Positions 59,201 through 64,000 are shown, counted from the first letter of the stretch. The stretch is DNA of 64,000 nucleotides from Trissonchulus latispiculum (GCA_030248195.1 JASAND010028112.1:124001-188000), one strand, 5' to 3'. The notes: generated by a model from the letters alone, not told the origin. Numbers and translations are program-made.

Positions 59201-59279
59201 CATTTACCTGACTTGACATATCCATAGCAGAAATACCCTGGAAACGTTGGAAGCACAACCCGTTCCTCGAAAGTGCTCC
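20238..59279 (-). CDS. VPS11: VPS11, HOPS/CORVET core subunit (partial, 18 exons)
   Basis: VPS11 is a core scaffold of the HOPS and CORVET complexes, which tether endosomes, lysosomes and vacuoles before fusion. Eighteen minus-strand exons join in phase to 2198 nt (about 732 codons) with GT-AG at every junction. In gene order (high to low coordinates) they match the family from the early beta-propeller (LLKVWNLDK, PIVGLVF, TIYDIPNSFI) into the clathrin-type alpha-solenoid (DHTTILLNCYTKL, DTAIKVLRNAGY, MKRYGKIL). Vertebrate VPS11 is about 940 residues. The N-terminal tryptophan-arginine-phenylalanine start exon was not found right of 59279. The C-terminal solenoid, coiled coil and RING-H2 were not found left of 20238. 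Introns run from 249 bp to about 6.4 kb and are packed with mobile elements. Exon boundaries are my reading from homology and splice signals. Confidence 0.9.
20453..20994. mobile_element. Diverged relative of the GTTTGG-cassette element
   Basis: The ends AAGAAGAGGAAGCCACTAAA and GGCTTACTCATCTTCTT are inverted repeats related to the 33202-33869 element. Inside lie GCGTAACGGTACACCCG, degenerate blocks such as GCCGTTTGGGGGGG and CCCAGTTTGGGGG, and CGAGGAACATTCGAG. Much more decayed than the other copy. Confidence 0.65.
21358..22134. mobile_element. Long-TIR element, family CAAGAA..ATGCTCC, copy 1
   Basis: A 777-bp element with terminal inverted repeats of about 184 bp (21358-21541 and 21951-22134) that look perfect by eye. 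Termini are CAAGAACCAAAAATGCTCC. The single-copy core has no convincing gene. No target duplication was recognised. Copy 2 is at 58459. Confidence 0.78.
22218..22690. repeat. Tandem repeat, unit about 145 bp, 3-4 copies
   Basis: Units contain TTTGACCACTTTTGAAAAAT, CGAAAATCGCCTAAGTCCCC, a CCCCACCCCACCACAGCAC run and GGGCTTTCATTTGGTACCAA. Copies start near 22218, 22368, 22512 and 22655 (the last partial). Short motifs are shared with the array at 47497-48540. Confidence 0.75.
22691..23917. other. Intronic spacer with small repeats
   Basis: No gene seen. Holds a short tandem of ATCTGCGCAGG-like units at about 23510-23562, each with a CTGCGCAG palindrome, and a perfect-stem hairpin at 23592-23626 (see the recurring hairpin finding). 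Confidence 0.5.
23918..24287. mobile_element. TGGCATTTTTTTAG element, copy 1
   Basis: A 370-bp element starts ATGGCATTTTTTTAG and ends CTTAAAAATGCCAG, with the 5-bp duplication AGGTA at both sides (23913-23917 and 24288-24292). Alternating G and C tracts and repeated CCCACTTTTCGG fill both ends. The core is AT-rich. Non-coding. Copy 2 is at 50644. Confidence 0.78.
24437..24525 (-). CDS. VPS11: VPS11 exon q (solenoid)
   Basis: 89 nt, phase 0, ends in phase 2. VVVACRMNKFYRGMVF and FEKAKQ match 'LVLCQMHDFQDGVLYLYEQGK'. The donor is CA|GTAAGT. The intron before it is about 6.4 kb. Confidence 0.88.
24526..25233. other. Intronic spacer
   Basis: No gene seen. A hAT-like terminus CAGGGTTTTTTGGTTTTCGG begins near 24821, followed by repeated TTGCGTC motifs. 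I could not find its other end. Confidence 0.4.
25234..26315. mobile_element. TATAGCAA element, left twin
   Basis: About 1.08 kb. The left end TATAGCAATGTTCACAAAAA and the right end TTTTTTGTGTGAACCTTGCTATA are inverted repeats. Motifs of the type ACAAAAAAATCACCC recur inside in both orientations. The GC-rich core (CCGGCCCGGACCCTCCGG) shows no gene. It abuts the right twin at a shared TATA. Confidence 0.6.
26312..27570. mobile_element. TATAGCAA element, right twin
   Basis: About 1.26 kb from TATAGCAAGCTTAACAAAA to TTTTGTTAAGCTTGCTATA. Internal palindromes of the form GATTTTTTTGTTAA...TTAACAAAAAAAATC occur near 26490-26540 and 27178-27212. No coding signal. Confidence 0.6.
27571..28766. other. 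Intronic spacer
   Basis: No gene or exon supported. A GC hairpin GGGGTCTGGGGAGCGGAGCC (from 27582) and a partial second copy (GGGGGTCTGGGAG near 27883) suggest decayed elements. Confidence 0.4.
28767..29985. mobile_element. TTAA-flanked element with G7 ends
   Basis: 1.2 kb. The left end TTAAGGGGGGGGTCACTTT and right end GTGACCCCCCCTTAA are inverted, with TTAA as probable duplication. TTAA targets are typical of piggyBac-like and Kolobok elements. No transposase frame is present. Confidence 0.6.
29986..30950. other. Intronic spacer with half a TTAA element
   Basis: The only recognisable item is an isolated right end, CGAATCACCACCTTAA (about 30690-30706), of the GGTGGTGATTC family, with some internal similarity before it. 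No left end found. Confidence 0.45.
30951..31001 (-). CDS. VPS11: VPS11 exon p (solenoid, small)
   Basis: 51 nt, phase 0 to 0. Encodes ARIELERKIMQHLQNPQ, fitting the 'KEKLHAEAISLLKSG' helix. The match is modest, but both splice sites and the phase agree with exons o and q. Confidence 0.65.
31797..31883 (-). CDS. VPS11: VPS11 exon o (solenoid)
   Basis: 87 nt, phase 0 to 0. HSVIHNTLFELYLMEF matches 'QGIYDTLLELRLQNW'. The donor is AAG|GTATTA. Confidence 0.9.
32143..32504. mobile_element. CTGGGCTTATTCTA element
   Basis: A 362-bp element starts CTGGGCTTATTCTA and ends TAGAATAAGCCCAG, with AAAACC on both sides (32137-32142 and 32505-32510). G and C tracts lie at the ends and an AT-rich core with a CCGGCTTCGCCGGG hairpin lies inside. 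A truncated relative is at about 61690-61790. Confidence 0.72.
32511..32780 (+). mobile_element. Possible LINE 3' end with (AAC)n tail
   Basis: A GC-rich segment with a short open frame ends DLWTNPIEVARAMGL, followed by a stop, a short UTR and (AAC)n (about 32755-32777). This layout resembles the last ORF2 residues and simple-repeat tail of a LINE. Assignment is tentative. Confidence 0.35.
33202..33869. mobile_element. GTTTGG-cassette inverted-repeat element
   Basis: A 668-bp element. Terminal inverted repeats start AGAAGAAGAGTAAGCCACTA and contain TTGCGTAACGGTGCTCCGAC and CGCGAATGTTCCCCCG. Between them, a palindromic array holds about a dozen CCCCGTTTGG(T)GGGGGG blocks: one orientation on the left half, the other on the right. 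It also carries GCAATCTGATTGGCTGTTG twice in opposite orientation. No true gene. It lies 64 bp from VPS11 exon n. Confidence 0.78.
33934..34218 (-). CDS. VPS11: VPS11 exon n (solenoid)
   Basis: 285 nt, phase 0 to 0, the longest exon. MKRYGKILIQHEPEETTQL and FVHVFLGNTQKLQEFLE match the family. The loop between them is longer than in vertebrates and rich in proline, serine and glutamate. The donor is GAT|GTGAGC. Confidence 0.95.
34884..35493. mobile_element. Foldback element carrying a nested MITE
   Basis: Starts CAAGAGT, is interrupted at once by a hAT-type MITE (34891-35146), resumes with GTACATAATATATGAG and ends TTATGTACTCTTG. The exact 7-bp duplication ATGTTAC flanks it (34877-34883 and 35494-35500). 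The arms carry GCAGGCAGG and TTATCAG blocks shared with the other copies. Confidence 0.78.
34891..35146. mobile_element. hAT-type MITE nested in the foldback element
   Basis: A 256-bp element, CAGGCGCGTAGCCAGGGG to TTCTGGCTGCGCTAGTG, with the 8-bp duplication CCAAGAGT (34883-34890 and 35147-35154). It sits inside the terminal repeat of the foldback element, so it is the younger of the two. Confidence 0.78.
35745..35939 (-). CDS. VPS11: VPS11 exon m (solenoid)
   Basis: 195 nt, phase 0 to 0. DTAIKVLRNAGYWDEALA and YIKGLPQEQ match 'ETAIKVLRQAGYYSHAL ... YIGKLPFEQ'. The donor CAG|GTTCGC is weak. Confidence 0.95.
35940..37140. other. VPS11 intron between exons l and m
   Basis: AT-rich. One G/C-tract patch (about 36570-36650, GGGGGGGGGTGCCCCCCAC and TCTCCCC runs) looks like a fragment of the TGGCATTTTTTTAG type of element. 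Nothing else seen. Confidence 0.45.
37141..37287 (-). CDS. VPS11: VPS11 exon l (solenoid)
   Basis: 147 nt, phase 0 to 0. FLDTQRIKQLTEYLEALH and DHTTILLNCYTKL are the best conserved blocks of the gene. Confidence 0.95.
37784..37862 (-). CDS. VPS11: VPS11 exon k (solenoid)
   Basis: 79 nt, 1 + 26 codons. FDNAVQQYIKTIGRLE and SYVIRK are near-identical to the family's 'HDGAVQQYIRTIGKLEPSYVIRK'. Confidence 0.95.
38091..38929. mobile_element. TTAA/GGTGGTGG element, copy 1
   Basis: 839 bp. The left end TTACGGTGGTGGTTTCC and right end GGATACCACCACCTTAA are inverted repeats flanked by TTAA (mutated to TTAC on the left). Non-coding. Related to 51551-52540. Confidence 0.65.
38930..40609. other. VPS11 intron between exons i/j and k, spacer
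   Basis: No exon found. Contains a GC hairpin (39431-39455), a hAT-like right end TTCAAAAAAACCCTG at about 39676-39690, two GCCGTTTGAAAAA-type repeats (near 39738 and 39905), and a hairpin at 40168-40203. Confidence 0.45.
40610..40684 (-). CDS. VPS11: VPS11 exon j (solenoid)
   Basis: 75 nt, 1 + 24 codons + 2. DPEGLANIYRQYGDYLY matches 'DSDGLAQIFMQYGDHLY'. The donor is CCA|GTAGGT. Confidence 0.93.
40740..41790 (+). pseudogene. LINE endonuclease fragment
   Basis: Degenerate apurinic-like endonuclease of a LINE. Blocks seen: YQIPGFSLFRHDRR, GGGTAVYVRSDI, LYLALCYRSP, SVVGDLNAH and NSEW. They are spread over shifted frames. GATCTGAATGCGCAT occurs twice 47 bp apart (41292 and 41339), a frameshifting internal duplication. 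The RT is missing. It lies antisense inside a VPS11 intron and may belong to the same group as LINE-1 and LINE-2, whose endonuclease parts are not in the window. Confidence 0.75.
41896..41975 (-). CDS. VPS11: VPS11 exon i (start of solenoid)
   Basis: 80 nt, phase 0, ends in phase 2. KDIQAKLDLFFRKSLYD matches 'KDTQTKLEMLFKKNLFE', the start of the clathrin heavy chain repeat region. Confidence 0.93.
41976..42567. other. VPS11 intron, no feature seen
   Basis: Mixed-composition intron sequence beside exon i. No repeat or frame stands out. Confidence 0.4.
42568..42791. mobile_element. Foldback element, internally deleted copy
   Basis: A 224-bp element, CAAGGAAGGGTACATAAC to ATGTACTCTTG, with the near-exact 7-bp duplication GTTATAC (42561-42567) and GTTATGC (42792-42798). 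Carries the family's GTGACAGCTGGCAGGCTCTC block at one side only. Confidence 0.7.
43327..43406 (-). CDS. VPS11: VPS11 exon h (last propeller blade)
   Basis: 80 nt, starts with two bases completing the alanine codon. IPEVLEVTYIW and FLAITKSGK match the family's 'VVDVLAEW ... VLTRDGR'. Confidence 0.88.
43525..43968. mobile_element. Foldback element at the VPS11 exon g splice donor
   Basis: A 444-bp element, CAATAGTACATAGTAAGAG to TATACTCTTG. The 7-bp flanks are GTATTAC (43518-43524) and CTCTTAC (43969-43975), an imperfect duplication. Read on the minus strand, the exon-side flank is GTAAGAG, the first seven bases of the intron after exon g. The open frame inside (43431-43832, +) crosses element boundaries and is not a gene. 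Confidence 0.72.
43976..44037 (-). CDS. VPS11: VPS11 exon g (propeller)
   Basis: 62 nt, 1 + 20 codons + 1. VTIYDIPNSFI matches 'LNIYDLCNKFI'. The donor ATTG|GTAAGA is directly at the end of a foldback element (43525-43968), so the first intron bases are the element's target duplication. Confidence 0.88.
44038..45276. other. Intron f-g, left part
   Basis: No exon or complete element seen. AT-rich stretches with a short (TA)n at 44802-44816. Confidence 0.4.
45277..45453. mobile_element. hAT-type MITE, 177 bp
   Basis: Termini CAGGGGCGTATCCAGG and CCTGGATACGCCCCTG are perfect inverted repeats. The 8-bp duplication AGACCTAG is exact (45269-45276 and 45454-45461). Internal TCCGGACC occurs twice in inverted orientation. 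Confidence 0.88.
45794..46504. other. Cytosine-free stretch
   Basis: 711 bases with one C on the + strand (46347), while G stays common (16 of 60 in line 45901, for example). 45794-46346 is 553 bases with none. The flanks regain C quickly on the left (45784, 45790, 45793) and gradually on the right. It includes (TA)n near 46127-46150. No open frame or homology seen. It lies within a VPS11 intron; the pre-mRNA here would contain almost no G. Confidence 0.9.
46728..46895. repeat. Tandem repeat, about 56 bp, 3 copies
   Basis: Unit TAGTCGCCGAGTAGATTCCC followed by TATTCGGCGCACAAAGCTGG and TTTCTTTCATTT. The middle copy has point changes and small deletions. A partial fourth copy starts near 46889. 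Confidence 0.8.
47185..47445. repeat. Tandem repeat, about 62 bp, 4-5 copies
   Basis: Unit CACGGTGCGTTATCTTAGGC followed by AGGAAGGCCACTGTTCATGG and CCTTTTCAGAACTTT. The first two copies are more diverged than the last three. Confidence 0.8.
47497..48540. repeat. Diverged tandem array, unit about 130-190 bp, ~8 copies
   Basis: Each unit holds TTTCATTTGATACCAAACTT, a CGATTTT-like AT block, a GGTCCGGACCCTGG-like GC block and TTTGGAGGGGTCCTCCAATG. Copies of the first motif lie near 47502, 47650, 47785, 47923, 48047, 48237, 48380 (weak) and 48488. Open frames inside are frame-shifted shadows of the repeat. Confidence 0.75.
48541..49747. other. Intron f-g, right part
   Basis: No gene seen. G-run patch near 49020-49170 (GGGGGGGGGGTGGGGGG). 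ATGCTACTTC occurs in a short tandem near 49598-49622. Confidence 0.4.
49748..49869 (-). CDS. VPS11: VPS11 exon f (propeller)
   Basis: 122 nt, ends in phase 2. LYFYQPDCRGQTYVFEG and GGYVVIVTKD match the family's 'VYLYQPDERGPCFAFEG ... GYLIIVSRD'. The donor GG|GTTGGT was chosen over the nearby GTAAAT because only it keeps frame with exon g. Confidence 0.92.
49870..50643. other. VPS11 intron e-f, no feature seen
   Basis: Spacer between exon f and the TGGCATTTTTTTAG element copy 2. An open minus-strand frame at 50282-50566 has no family resemblance and no splice support. Confidence 0.4.
50644..51056. mobile_element. TGGCATTTTTTTAG element, copy 2
   Basis: A 413-bp element, CTGGCATTTTTTTAGTGGGG to CCTAAAAAAATGCCAG, with exact 5-bp duplication TAACG (50639-50643 and 51057-51061). 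The same G/C tracts and CCACTTTTCGG blocks as copy 1 (23918-24287), and closely similar through the core. Confidence 0.82.
51169..51258 (-). CDS. VPS11: VPS11 exon e (propeller)
   Basis: 90 nt, phase 0 to 0. VLDHRGSLPKCWSLGDEE and ELIIVRRD match the family's 'ELDTHGCGLRCSAL ... QFIVAGDE'. Has no ATG; found by homology and splice sites only. Confidence 0.88.
51551..52540. mobile_element. TTAA/GGTGGTGATTCC element, copy 2
   Basis: 990 bp. TTAAGGTGGTGATTCCTTTT at the left and AAAAGGAATCACCACCTTAA at the right form a perfect 20-bp inverted repeat that includes TTAA. Non-coding. Possible relatives: 38091-38929 and the half element near 30690. Confidence 0.78.
52851..53061 (-). CDS. VPS11: VPS11 exon d (propeller)
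   Basis: 211 nt: one base completes the arginine codon of exon c, then 70 codons. PIVGLVF and LFVITE match the family's 'YPVTGLAF ... LFVVTTE'. A serine/threonine-rich insert of about 15 residues lies between them. The donor is AAA|GTTAGT. Confidence 0.9.
53488..53889. mobile_element. Near-perfect 400-bp palindrome
   Basis: Left arm from GAGTTTTCTACTAATTGAG, right arm to CTCAATTAGTAGAAAACTC, meeting at a dyad near 53695 (GGATAGCGCTTCACATC and its complement). The left arm has a local duplication of GGTTTTGTTGGTTTTGTAGA. It lies in VPS11 intron c-d. No coding content. Confidence 0.8.
54383..54552 (-). CDS. VPS11: VPS11 exon c (propeller)
   Basis: 170 nt, ends in phase 2. Encodes QGNPFCCRL, VTAVSLHTHGNALAAGFED and GDLSKE, matching the family's 'GNPLCTRIF ... 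MAIGFTDGSV ... GDITRDR'. The donor is AAAG|GTTTGT; a stronger-looking GTGAGG downstream does not keep frame with exon d. Confidence 0.9.
54802..55029 (-). CDS. VPS11: VPS11 exon b (propeller)
   Basis: 228 nt, phase 0 to 0. Contains AEKGGTIHTLSRDW and HLLKVWNLDK, matching the first blades (the family's 'LVKIWNLEK'). The donor is AAG|GTGCAG. Confidence 0.93.
55030..56042. other. VPS11 intron a-b, left part
   Basis: AT-rich spacer, no exon or repeat recognised. Confidence 0.4.
56043..56140. repeat. (TA)n microsatellite and GC hairpin
   Basis: About 60 bp of TA, then a hairpin at 56106-56140 with stem ATTATAGGGGG...CCCCCTATAAT, one of three similar hairpins in the window. Confidence 0.85.
56141..57141. 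other. VPS11 intron a-b, spacer
   Basis: No gene. GGCCGGCC palindromes near 56479-56505 and GCTGTGCGGTGCTGC-like runs near 56840 lead into the 153-bp tandem array. Confidence 0.4.
57142..58255. repeat. Tandem repeat, 153/155-bp unit, ~8 copies
   Basis: CTGCAGTAGAGTGCTGC starts at 57155, 57308, 57461, 57616, 57771, 57924 and 58193, with one degenerate copy near 58078. The 2-bp period change tracks the A run in AAACAAAA(AA)GTTGC. Inner copies are nearly identical; the outer ones are diverged. The last interval is short by a deletion. Cysteine-rich minus-strand frames across it are by-products of the repeat. Confidence 0.9.
58459..59165. mobile_element. Long-TIR element, family CAAGAA..ATGCTCC, copy 2
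   Basis: 707 bp with inverted repeats of about 180 bp (58459-58637 and 58986-59165), near-perfect by eye. Termini CAAGAATAAAAATGCTCC match copy 1 at 21358, but the rest of the arms differ. It ends 42 bp from VPS11 exon a; a (TA)n run follows. Confidence 0.78.
59208..59279 (-). CDS. VPS11: VPS11 exon a (N-terminal propeller start)
   Basis: 72 nt, phase 0 to 0. Encodes GLCFQRFQGISAMD, which fits the family's 'FLCLPPGITVCD' region before the first blade. The acceptor is CTACCAG after a C/T-rich tract; the donor is CAG|GTAAAT. The weakest match of the set, but it joins in frame to exon b. Confidence 0.62.
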
Positions 59280-60479
59280 CTGGTAGGACGGAGGGGGCGA
59301 GAAAAAAGTAAAACGCCCCGCGGGGGGGGGGAGAAAGTAGATATATTATTGTAAATTCTATAAAAAAACTAGAAGAACGTAATAATTGTTCGTTGATTAT
59401 TCAATATAATAATAATAACATTAAAAATAATTAGGAAAAAAAATCAACTGCAAAATTTTTTCATAAAAAAATATTTATTATCTGATTTTAAAAATAATAA
59501 CAAAAAAAAAAATAATTTAGACTTTGAAATAAAGGTTGATGGTTATACGTTCTGGCCCCTATATAAGGTGACTTAAATAAAAAATAAAACAATAAAAATT
59601 AGAAAGAAATTAAAATCAATAAAAATAAATAAAATAAAAGTACTAAAAAAAAAGTAAAATACAATTTTTCTAAAATTACATTTTCTTTTTTTTTGTTATC
59701 TTTTTTTTAAAATTTGATCGTTTTGAGGTTCAATCTTTATCAAGGGTGGTGGGTTTTGGGTGTACCGTTGGTGTCTACAAAGAACTTCTATTTTAATAAA
59801 TGTATTTTTTTGCTGTTCTGCGAGAAAGATTTTGATTTGCGAAATAATATTTTCTAATCTTTTTTTTATTTGTAAATAAATTTCTTTTTTGTTAAATAGT
59901 TTTTTTTTTTTTAGCTAGACTTTTTTCTTTTGGTACTCCCTCCTCTTTTTTTTAAATCAAAAATCTATTTATAAATTTAATAATTACAATTTTGTTTTTT
60001 AAAGAATTTTTTATTAAAATGGAAAAATAAAATTAATAGGAAAAAATCCAGGCTGAATTCTCACACTCGCGGCTCGTCAGTGGAGGAGTGTGGAATTTAG
60101 CTTTTTTACCGTTTTTTATCACCCATAAGAAAATATGGATAAATAGTTTCGCCTCCGGTCGCCTAATCTAGTGATGATTAGTTAACAAATATACGTAAAA
60201 TTTATCTCACGATAAATTACATAAATAGTAAACATTAAAACAAAATAAAAATGTCTATGCTACGATAAGTTAGTAAATTAAGCTATACTGCAATGATTAA
60301 ATAACATATTATGAAAAAGAGAGCTATGTGAGGTTAATTTAAAAATTTATTGAAAATTATTTAGAAATATATATACGTATATACTTCCATGCGATAAAAG
60401 GCGAAATACCAGTAAATTTATTTAAATTAAAACTTTTGCAAGATTTCATAAAATATCTTTTTAAACTGCGTACTGTGTA
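59280..60479. other. AT-rich region with homopolymer runs
   Basis: Long A and T runs. No exon found. The VPS11 start exon should lie at or beyond this point, but I could not recognise it here or further right. May include the decayed 3' part of the RT fragment at 60480. Confidence 0.4.
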
Positions 60480-61159
60480 TTCTTTAGTTATATATATGTT
60501 TTTGAAATAATTCCGTAGAAAACTTTAAAAATTCATCCGTTTCACTACATAAATTTAAAATTCTGATGATAACCTCATTAGCAAAAACGTTATAGCAGCA
60601 GTATTTTGAAATATTACTTTCAATTTCTGGTAACAGCCTTAAAAGAGAAAGTTTTCTTTTGTGAAACAGATGTTATAAATTTTTATTATTAATCATAATT
60701 TTGATATCTAAAACATCAGCTTCTAAATAACTTATATATATATTTACTAAATTTAATTCTAGTTCCATTAGATAAATAAGCTTCCACAGCTTCTACAGCT
60801 TCCCTGAAAATGCCACCATTATTAATAACCGCAATATCATTAATATATCGAAAAACAAATTTTAATAATGCACGTTTTTGATAATCATTTTAATATATTT
60901 AAATTCGCACCAAAAACAAAACTAAATTAGCCATGTAAGGTCCACAAGTGGTACCCATTGGGATACGAACCCACCAACAAAAAAGTATGCATTACTTACT
61001 GTGTTACTATTATTTATCTATTTATTTATTTATCCACTATTATTTACTAACATTAGTTGAATGTTTACTCAAACAGACATTTACTCAATTTCACAATAAA
61101 TTTCGAAGCTAAAATGTCTTTTTGATTTAATTTTGTTGATATAAGCAGACTTAAATCCA

Positions 61160-61212
<53 letters not shown>

Positions 61213-61310
61213 ATATCTATATATATATATACCTTTTATTATGCCCAAAAGCAATTTTAGAAACCGAATCAAGTGATTTAATAATTTTATCATGATGTAC
61301 ATTGTGCATA
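60480..61310 (-). pseudogene. Decayed Penelope-like reverse transcriptase
   Basis: Minus-strand blocks in gene order: HDKIIKSLDSV (about 61270-61310), RIPMGTTCGPYMANLVL (about 60910-60975), LLKFVFRYINDI (catalytic box, N for the first D, near 60840-60875), SYLEADVLDIKI (near 60705-60740) and YNVFANEVI (near 60565-60595). This order fits the RT of Penelope-like elements. Stops, shifts and a (TA)n expansion (61163-61209) show it is dead. No GIY-YIG endonuclease seen. Confidence 0.6.
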
Positions 61311-64000
61311 TGTTAAGTACCGTATGAGATTTTGTACCTTATTAAACGGTACGTCCCATATTATATTGTACGGTTAGTTTTTGTACCGTATTGGCAAAGA
61401 ACTGAATATTGCTGTTAAATAATATTATTAAATAAACCAAATACAAATTTTGCAGTTTTGCAACAAAAATAGCGTCTCAAGATGTCGCTTCCGACTAAAC
61501 CGTATTTTTGTACTAAAAATTAACTTTTTCTGTGCATACTAAAACCAAAGCGCTGTTGCGGACAGTTGCATTTTGGAGAAAGCCCCTAGCTATAGAACTA
61601 AACTTGAACTTATGCTTGAACTTAACTTTAGAAAGTCAACAACTATACAAAAACAAGTCTACTTCAATACATATAATTTTTTTTGAAAGTTTGGCCTTCT
61701 GAGCGATTTTTTCAGGGCAAAAGTTGGTACCAAAAGGGGCACCCACTTTTTTTGGGGGGGGGGGGGCGGTTTTTTGGGGGGGGTCACAAATACAAGATTC
61801 GTACATACGCCCATGAAGTTGCAAATTTGGATTAATAAAAAGAATAGTAATCTGCTAAAAAATTTAGTAAAGCCATAAAGGAAAACAAAAAGTCAGAGTT
61901 AAAACTAAATCTGAAACTTCATATATGGAAGGGGGAAAAATTCACTGAAACTGATTGAAACTGAACAGGACAGCGTAAGCAATAAGTCTGCCTGACCGCC
62001 GGGAAGTAACAATTAGGCAGCTGGCTGGCCGACCCAAGATGCAATGGCGTAGCCAGAAAAAAATTCCGGGGGGGCACATCCTAAATTTTTTAACATCTAC
62101 TCTGATGTTTCAAAATCGTTATTCGCTCGTTTCAGGCTTTTTTCGCATCACTTATATATATACGTGCCGGCTGAAATTCTCAGAGGGATATGTATATATA
62201 AATGTAGTAGCTACGCGAGGGGTCTGGGGAGCAGAGTCCCTCAGAAGCTGTAAAATTTTTGTAAATTGTGTAGCAGGTCTGGAGGCGTGTTACAACTGAG
62301 CAGAGAGCAAAGTTCTGTTGGCTGGCAGTGGAAGCTTAGGGCTGGGTTTTCACCCGACACCCGCTACAGTTCTGTTGAGGTTGAGTTGCTAGGCTGGGTT
62401 TGCACCCGACACCTAAGTTCTGATGCAGTGGATCGTCAAGCGCAGGTTCTTGAAGCAGCACAAGATTCGTTTATTTCTAGACTACATGTATAGCTGACAT
62501 ATATACAGCAGCGAGCATCGCAGACAAACCAAGATAGGACCTGCTTTCACAAACAGCAACAGCTTATATTCACTGCAATGGTCCCGCCTCTTTAGGGTTT
62601 ACTGTAATTCTTAGAAACGCTTTTGCTGTTTTTGGGAGCTTCAAAGTTCTGTTGTTCCAAAAGCAAGGCACAAAGACGTCAGCAGCGAGCGGCTTCTTTT
62701 CAAGTCACTCCAACTTTTCATGTTTTTCTTTCAATTTTTGGCAGAACGGGAAGTATAAAAACTTCTAAAAATCGAGCTAAACATTCGTCAATTTTTGGAT
62801 TCTTGGAACTCGCTAAAAGCCAGCCTAAATTGCAGATGTTTAGCGAATAGAGAACGGGGCCGACTTGGAGTTTTTAGCCAGTCAAAGTTAACCTCTAAAG
62901 TCCTACGGTAGCTGTAGTCACTCCAGTTTCATAACAACTTTTGCTGCGAGCAGCAGCAGCAAAGCAACTGCAGAAAACAGGAACACAATAACATGTACGA
63001 ATACGTAAGCACAACGCTGACTAGCAGCATTCCGCATATACCCATATACCTAGTAATTAAGATTTATTTAACTTTATTTAACTAACAATTAATTTTCGTA
63101 TTAATTTTGAGAATTTAGCGTTTAGTTTAGCCAGTTTAATTTTTAACAAATGAATGAGTGAATGTATCTTTAGTTTGTTTACGTAGAATTGACATTTATA
63201 GTTGTTTTTATTTTACCCTTGTGACATCACTCAGCACCCGAAAAGTCGAAAGCCCCCTTTCGAAGTGTTCGAAATTAAATTCAACAAAAATTTTGGTTTT
63301 CAAAATTGTATTTAATATACCTTTCAACAATCAAATTGTTTCCACATGACATTTGAACAATGTACAAACAATTATGGACACATTTATCAACCAAATTCAC
63401 TGCAGTTACTTCGTTTCTAACTATAAACAATACAATACAAAACAAAACAGTGGACTGCGTGCGGCTATTAATAGATTACAATTTTAAGTTGAGAATTTTA
63501 GCTTAGACTTTTAGAGAACTAACTTGTATCTATAAATGAAGTAAATTTTAATTTTAACAAATTTAGACTTACAGCTTTGTAGCTTTTCCATTGCTACTTT
63601 TATAATAGCTAAGCGCTTGCGTTTAAACGTTTGCTTCGAGATTGGTCCACTAGCCGCTAGGACTACTAGAAGTTTGTTGCAAATCAGCTGTTTTTCCCAA
63701 TTCCAAACCAAATGCTTCTGTTGAAATGTTTTCACAGCAGCCGGCGCTATTTCAGTTTGAATGCATATAAACCTCATAGCAAAGACCATCTTTAACTTTT
63801 CAAGCTATGTATTGTCTAAACAACTACGTTGGTGCGCTTTATGCTGGACGTTGGCATATTTAGGTGTGTTACTTTTGCTTAAAACGATGTATACACTTGC
63901 ACTGGCAGGCCTCAGGGTCCTAATTGTTTCTTTCAATTATGATTCCGAATTAAAGTATGAATTGCCTTGTCTCCTTTATTAACTAGGGTAAGGAAAGACA
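61311..64000. other. Right flank, no gene supported
   Basis: Contains a truncated relative of the CTGGGCTTATTCTA element (about 61690-61790, reverse orientation), an isolated end GGCGTAGCCAG with G run (62044-62078), a GC hairpin at 62218-62243, and GGGTTTTCACCCGACACC, seen twice with changes near 62345 and 62396. The minus-strand frame 63511-63789 could be an exon, as a GTAAGT follows at 63567, but resembles nothing I know. Confidence 0.4.

Noticed and set aside
61436..61500. Minus-strand LRRYF-like segment, tested as the VPS11 start (family WRRF)
   Set aside because: No initiator methionine, donor or following family residues in phase.
63511..63789. Minus-strand frame followed by a GTAAGT donor, considered as VPS11 first exon or another gene
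   Set aside because: No resemblance to the VPS11 N-terminus or any family I know; left as unassigned.

Overview
The window is eukaryotic and almost certainly from an animal, probably an invertebrate. It carries a spliced host gene with GT-AG introns of up to about 6.4 kb, non-LTR retrotransposons of the I/R1-like type with an RNase H domain, an intron-containing hAT transposase, and many non-autonomous inverted-repeat elements. Nothing here is prokaryotic. I cannot name the species.

Bases 1-17170 are a nested pile of mobile elements. A 5'-open LINE (LINE-1 here) is broken by a 725-bp hAT-type MITE (1192-1916) and by a 5.2-kb hAT transposon, copy A (3709-8943). Next to it lies a second, 5'-truncated LINE (LINE-2, about 8985-17170), broken by a 378-bp MITE (10922-11299) and by hAT copy B (11309-16504). 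Target-site duplications of 8 bp flank all four insertions, and removing each restores the LINE reading frame. The two hAT copies differ at roughly a dozen bases by eye. Copy A reads as an unbroken nine-exon, 804-residue transposase. Copy B has two single-base deletions in exon 1.

Bases 20238-59279, minus strand, hold the one host gene I recognise: VPS11, a core subunit of the HOPS and CORVET endolysosomal tethering complexes. Eighteen phase-consistent exons cover about 732 codons, from the early beta-propeller to the alpha-solenoid. The first coding exon and the C-terminal coiled-coil/RING exons were not found. The latter probably lie left of the window, beyond the nested transposons.

The VPS11 introns and the right flank hold at least eight families of inverted-repeat or palindromic elements, several tandem repeats, a LINE endonuclease fragment (40740-41790) and a decayed Penelope-like reverse transcriptase (60480-61310). 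Three observations stand out. A 711-base stretch (45794-46504) contains a single cytosine on the + strand. A foldback element family with 7-bp target duplications has one copy inserted exactly at a VPS11 splice donor. A modular G-rich element (33202-33869) is built from repeated CCCCGTTTGG blocks.

Protein family assignments rest on remembered family sequence patterns; no database search was possible. All repeat boundaries were read by eye.
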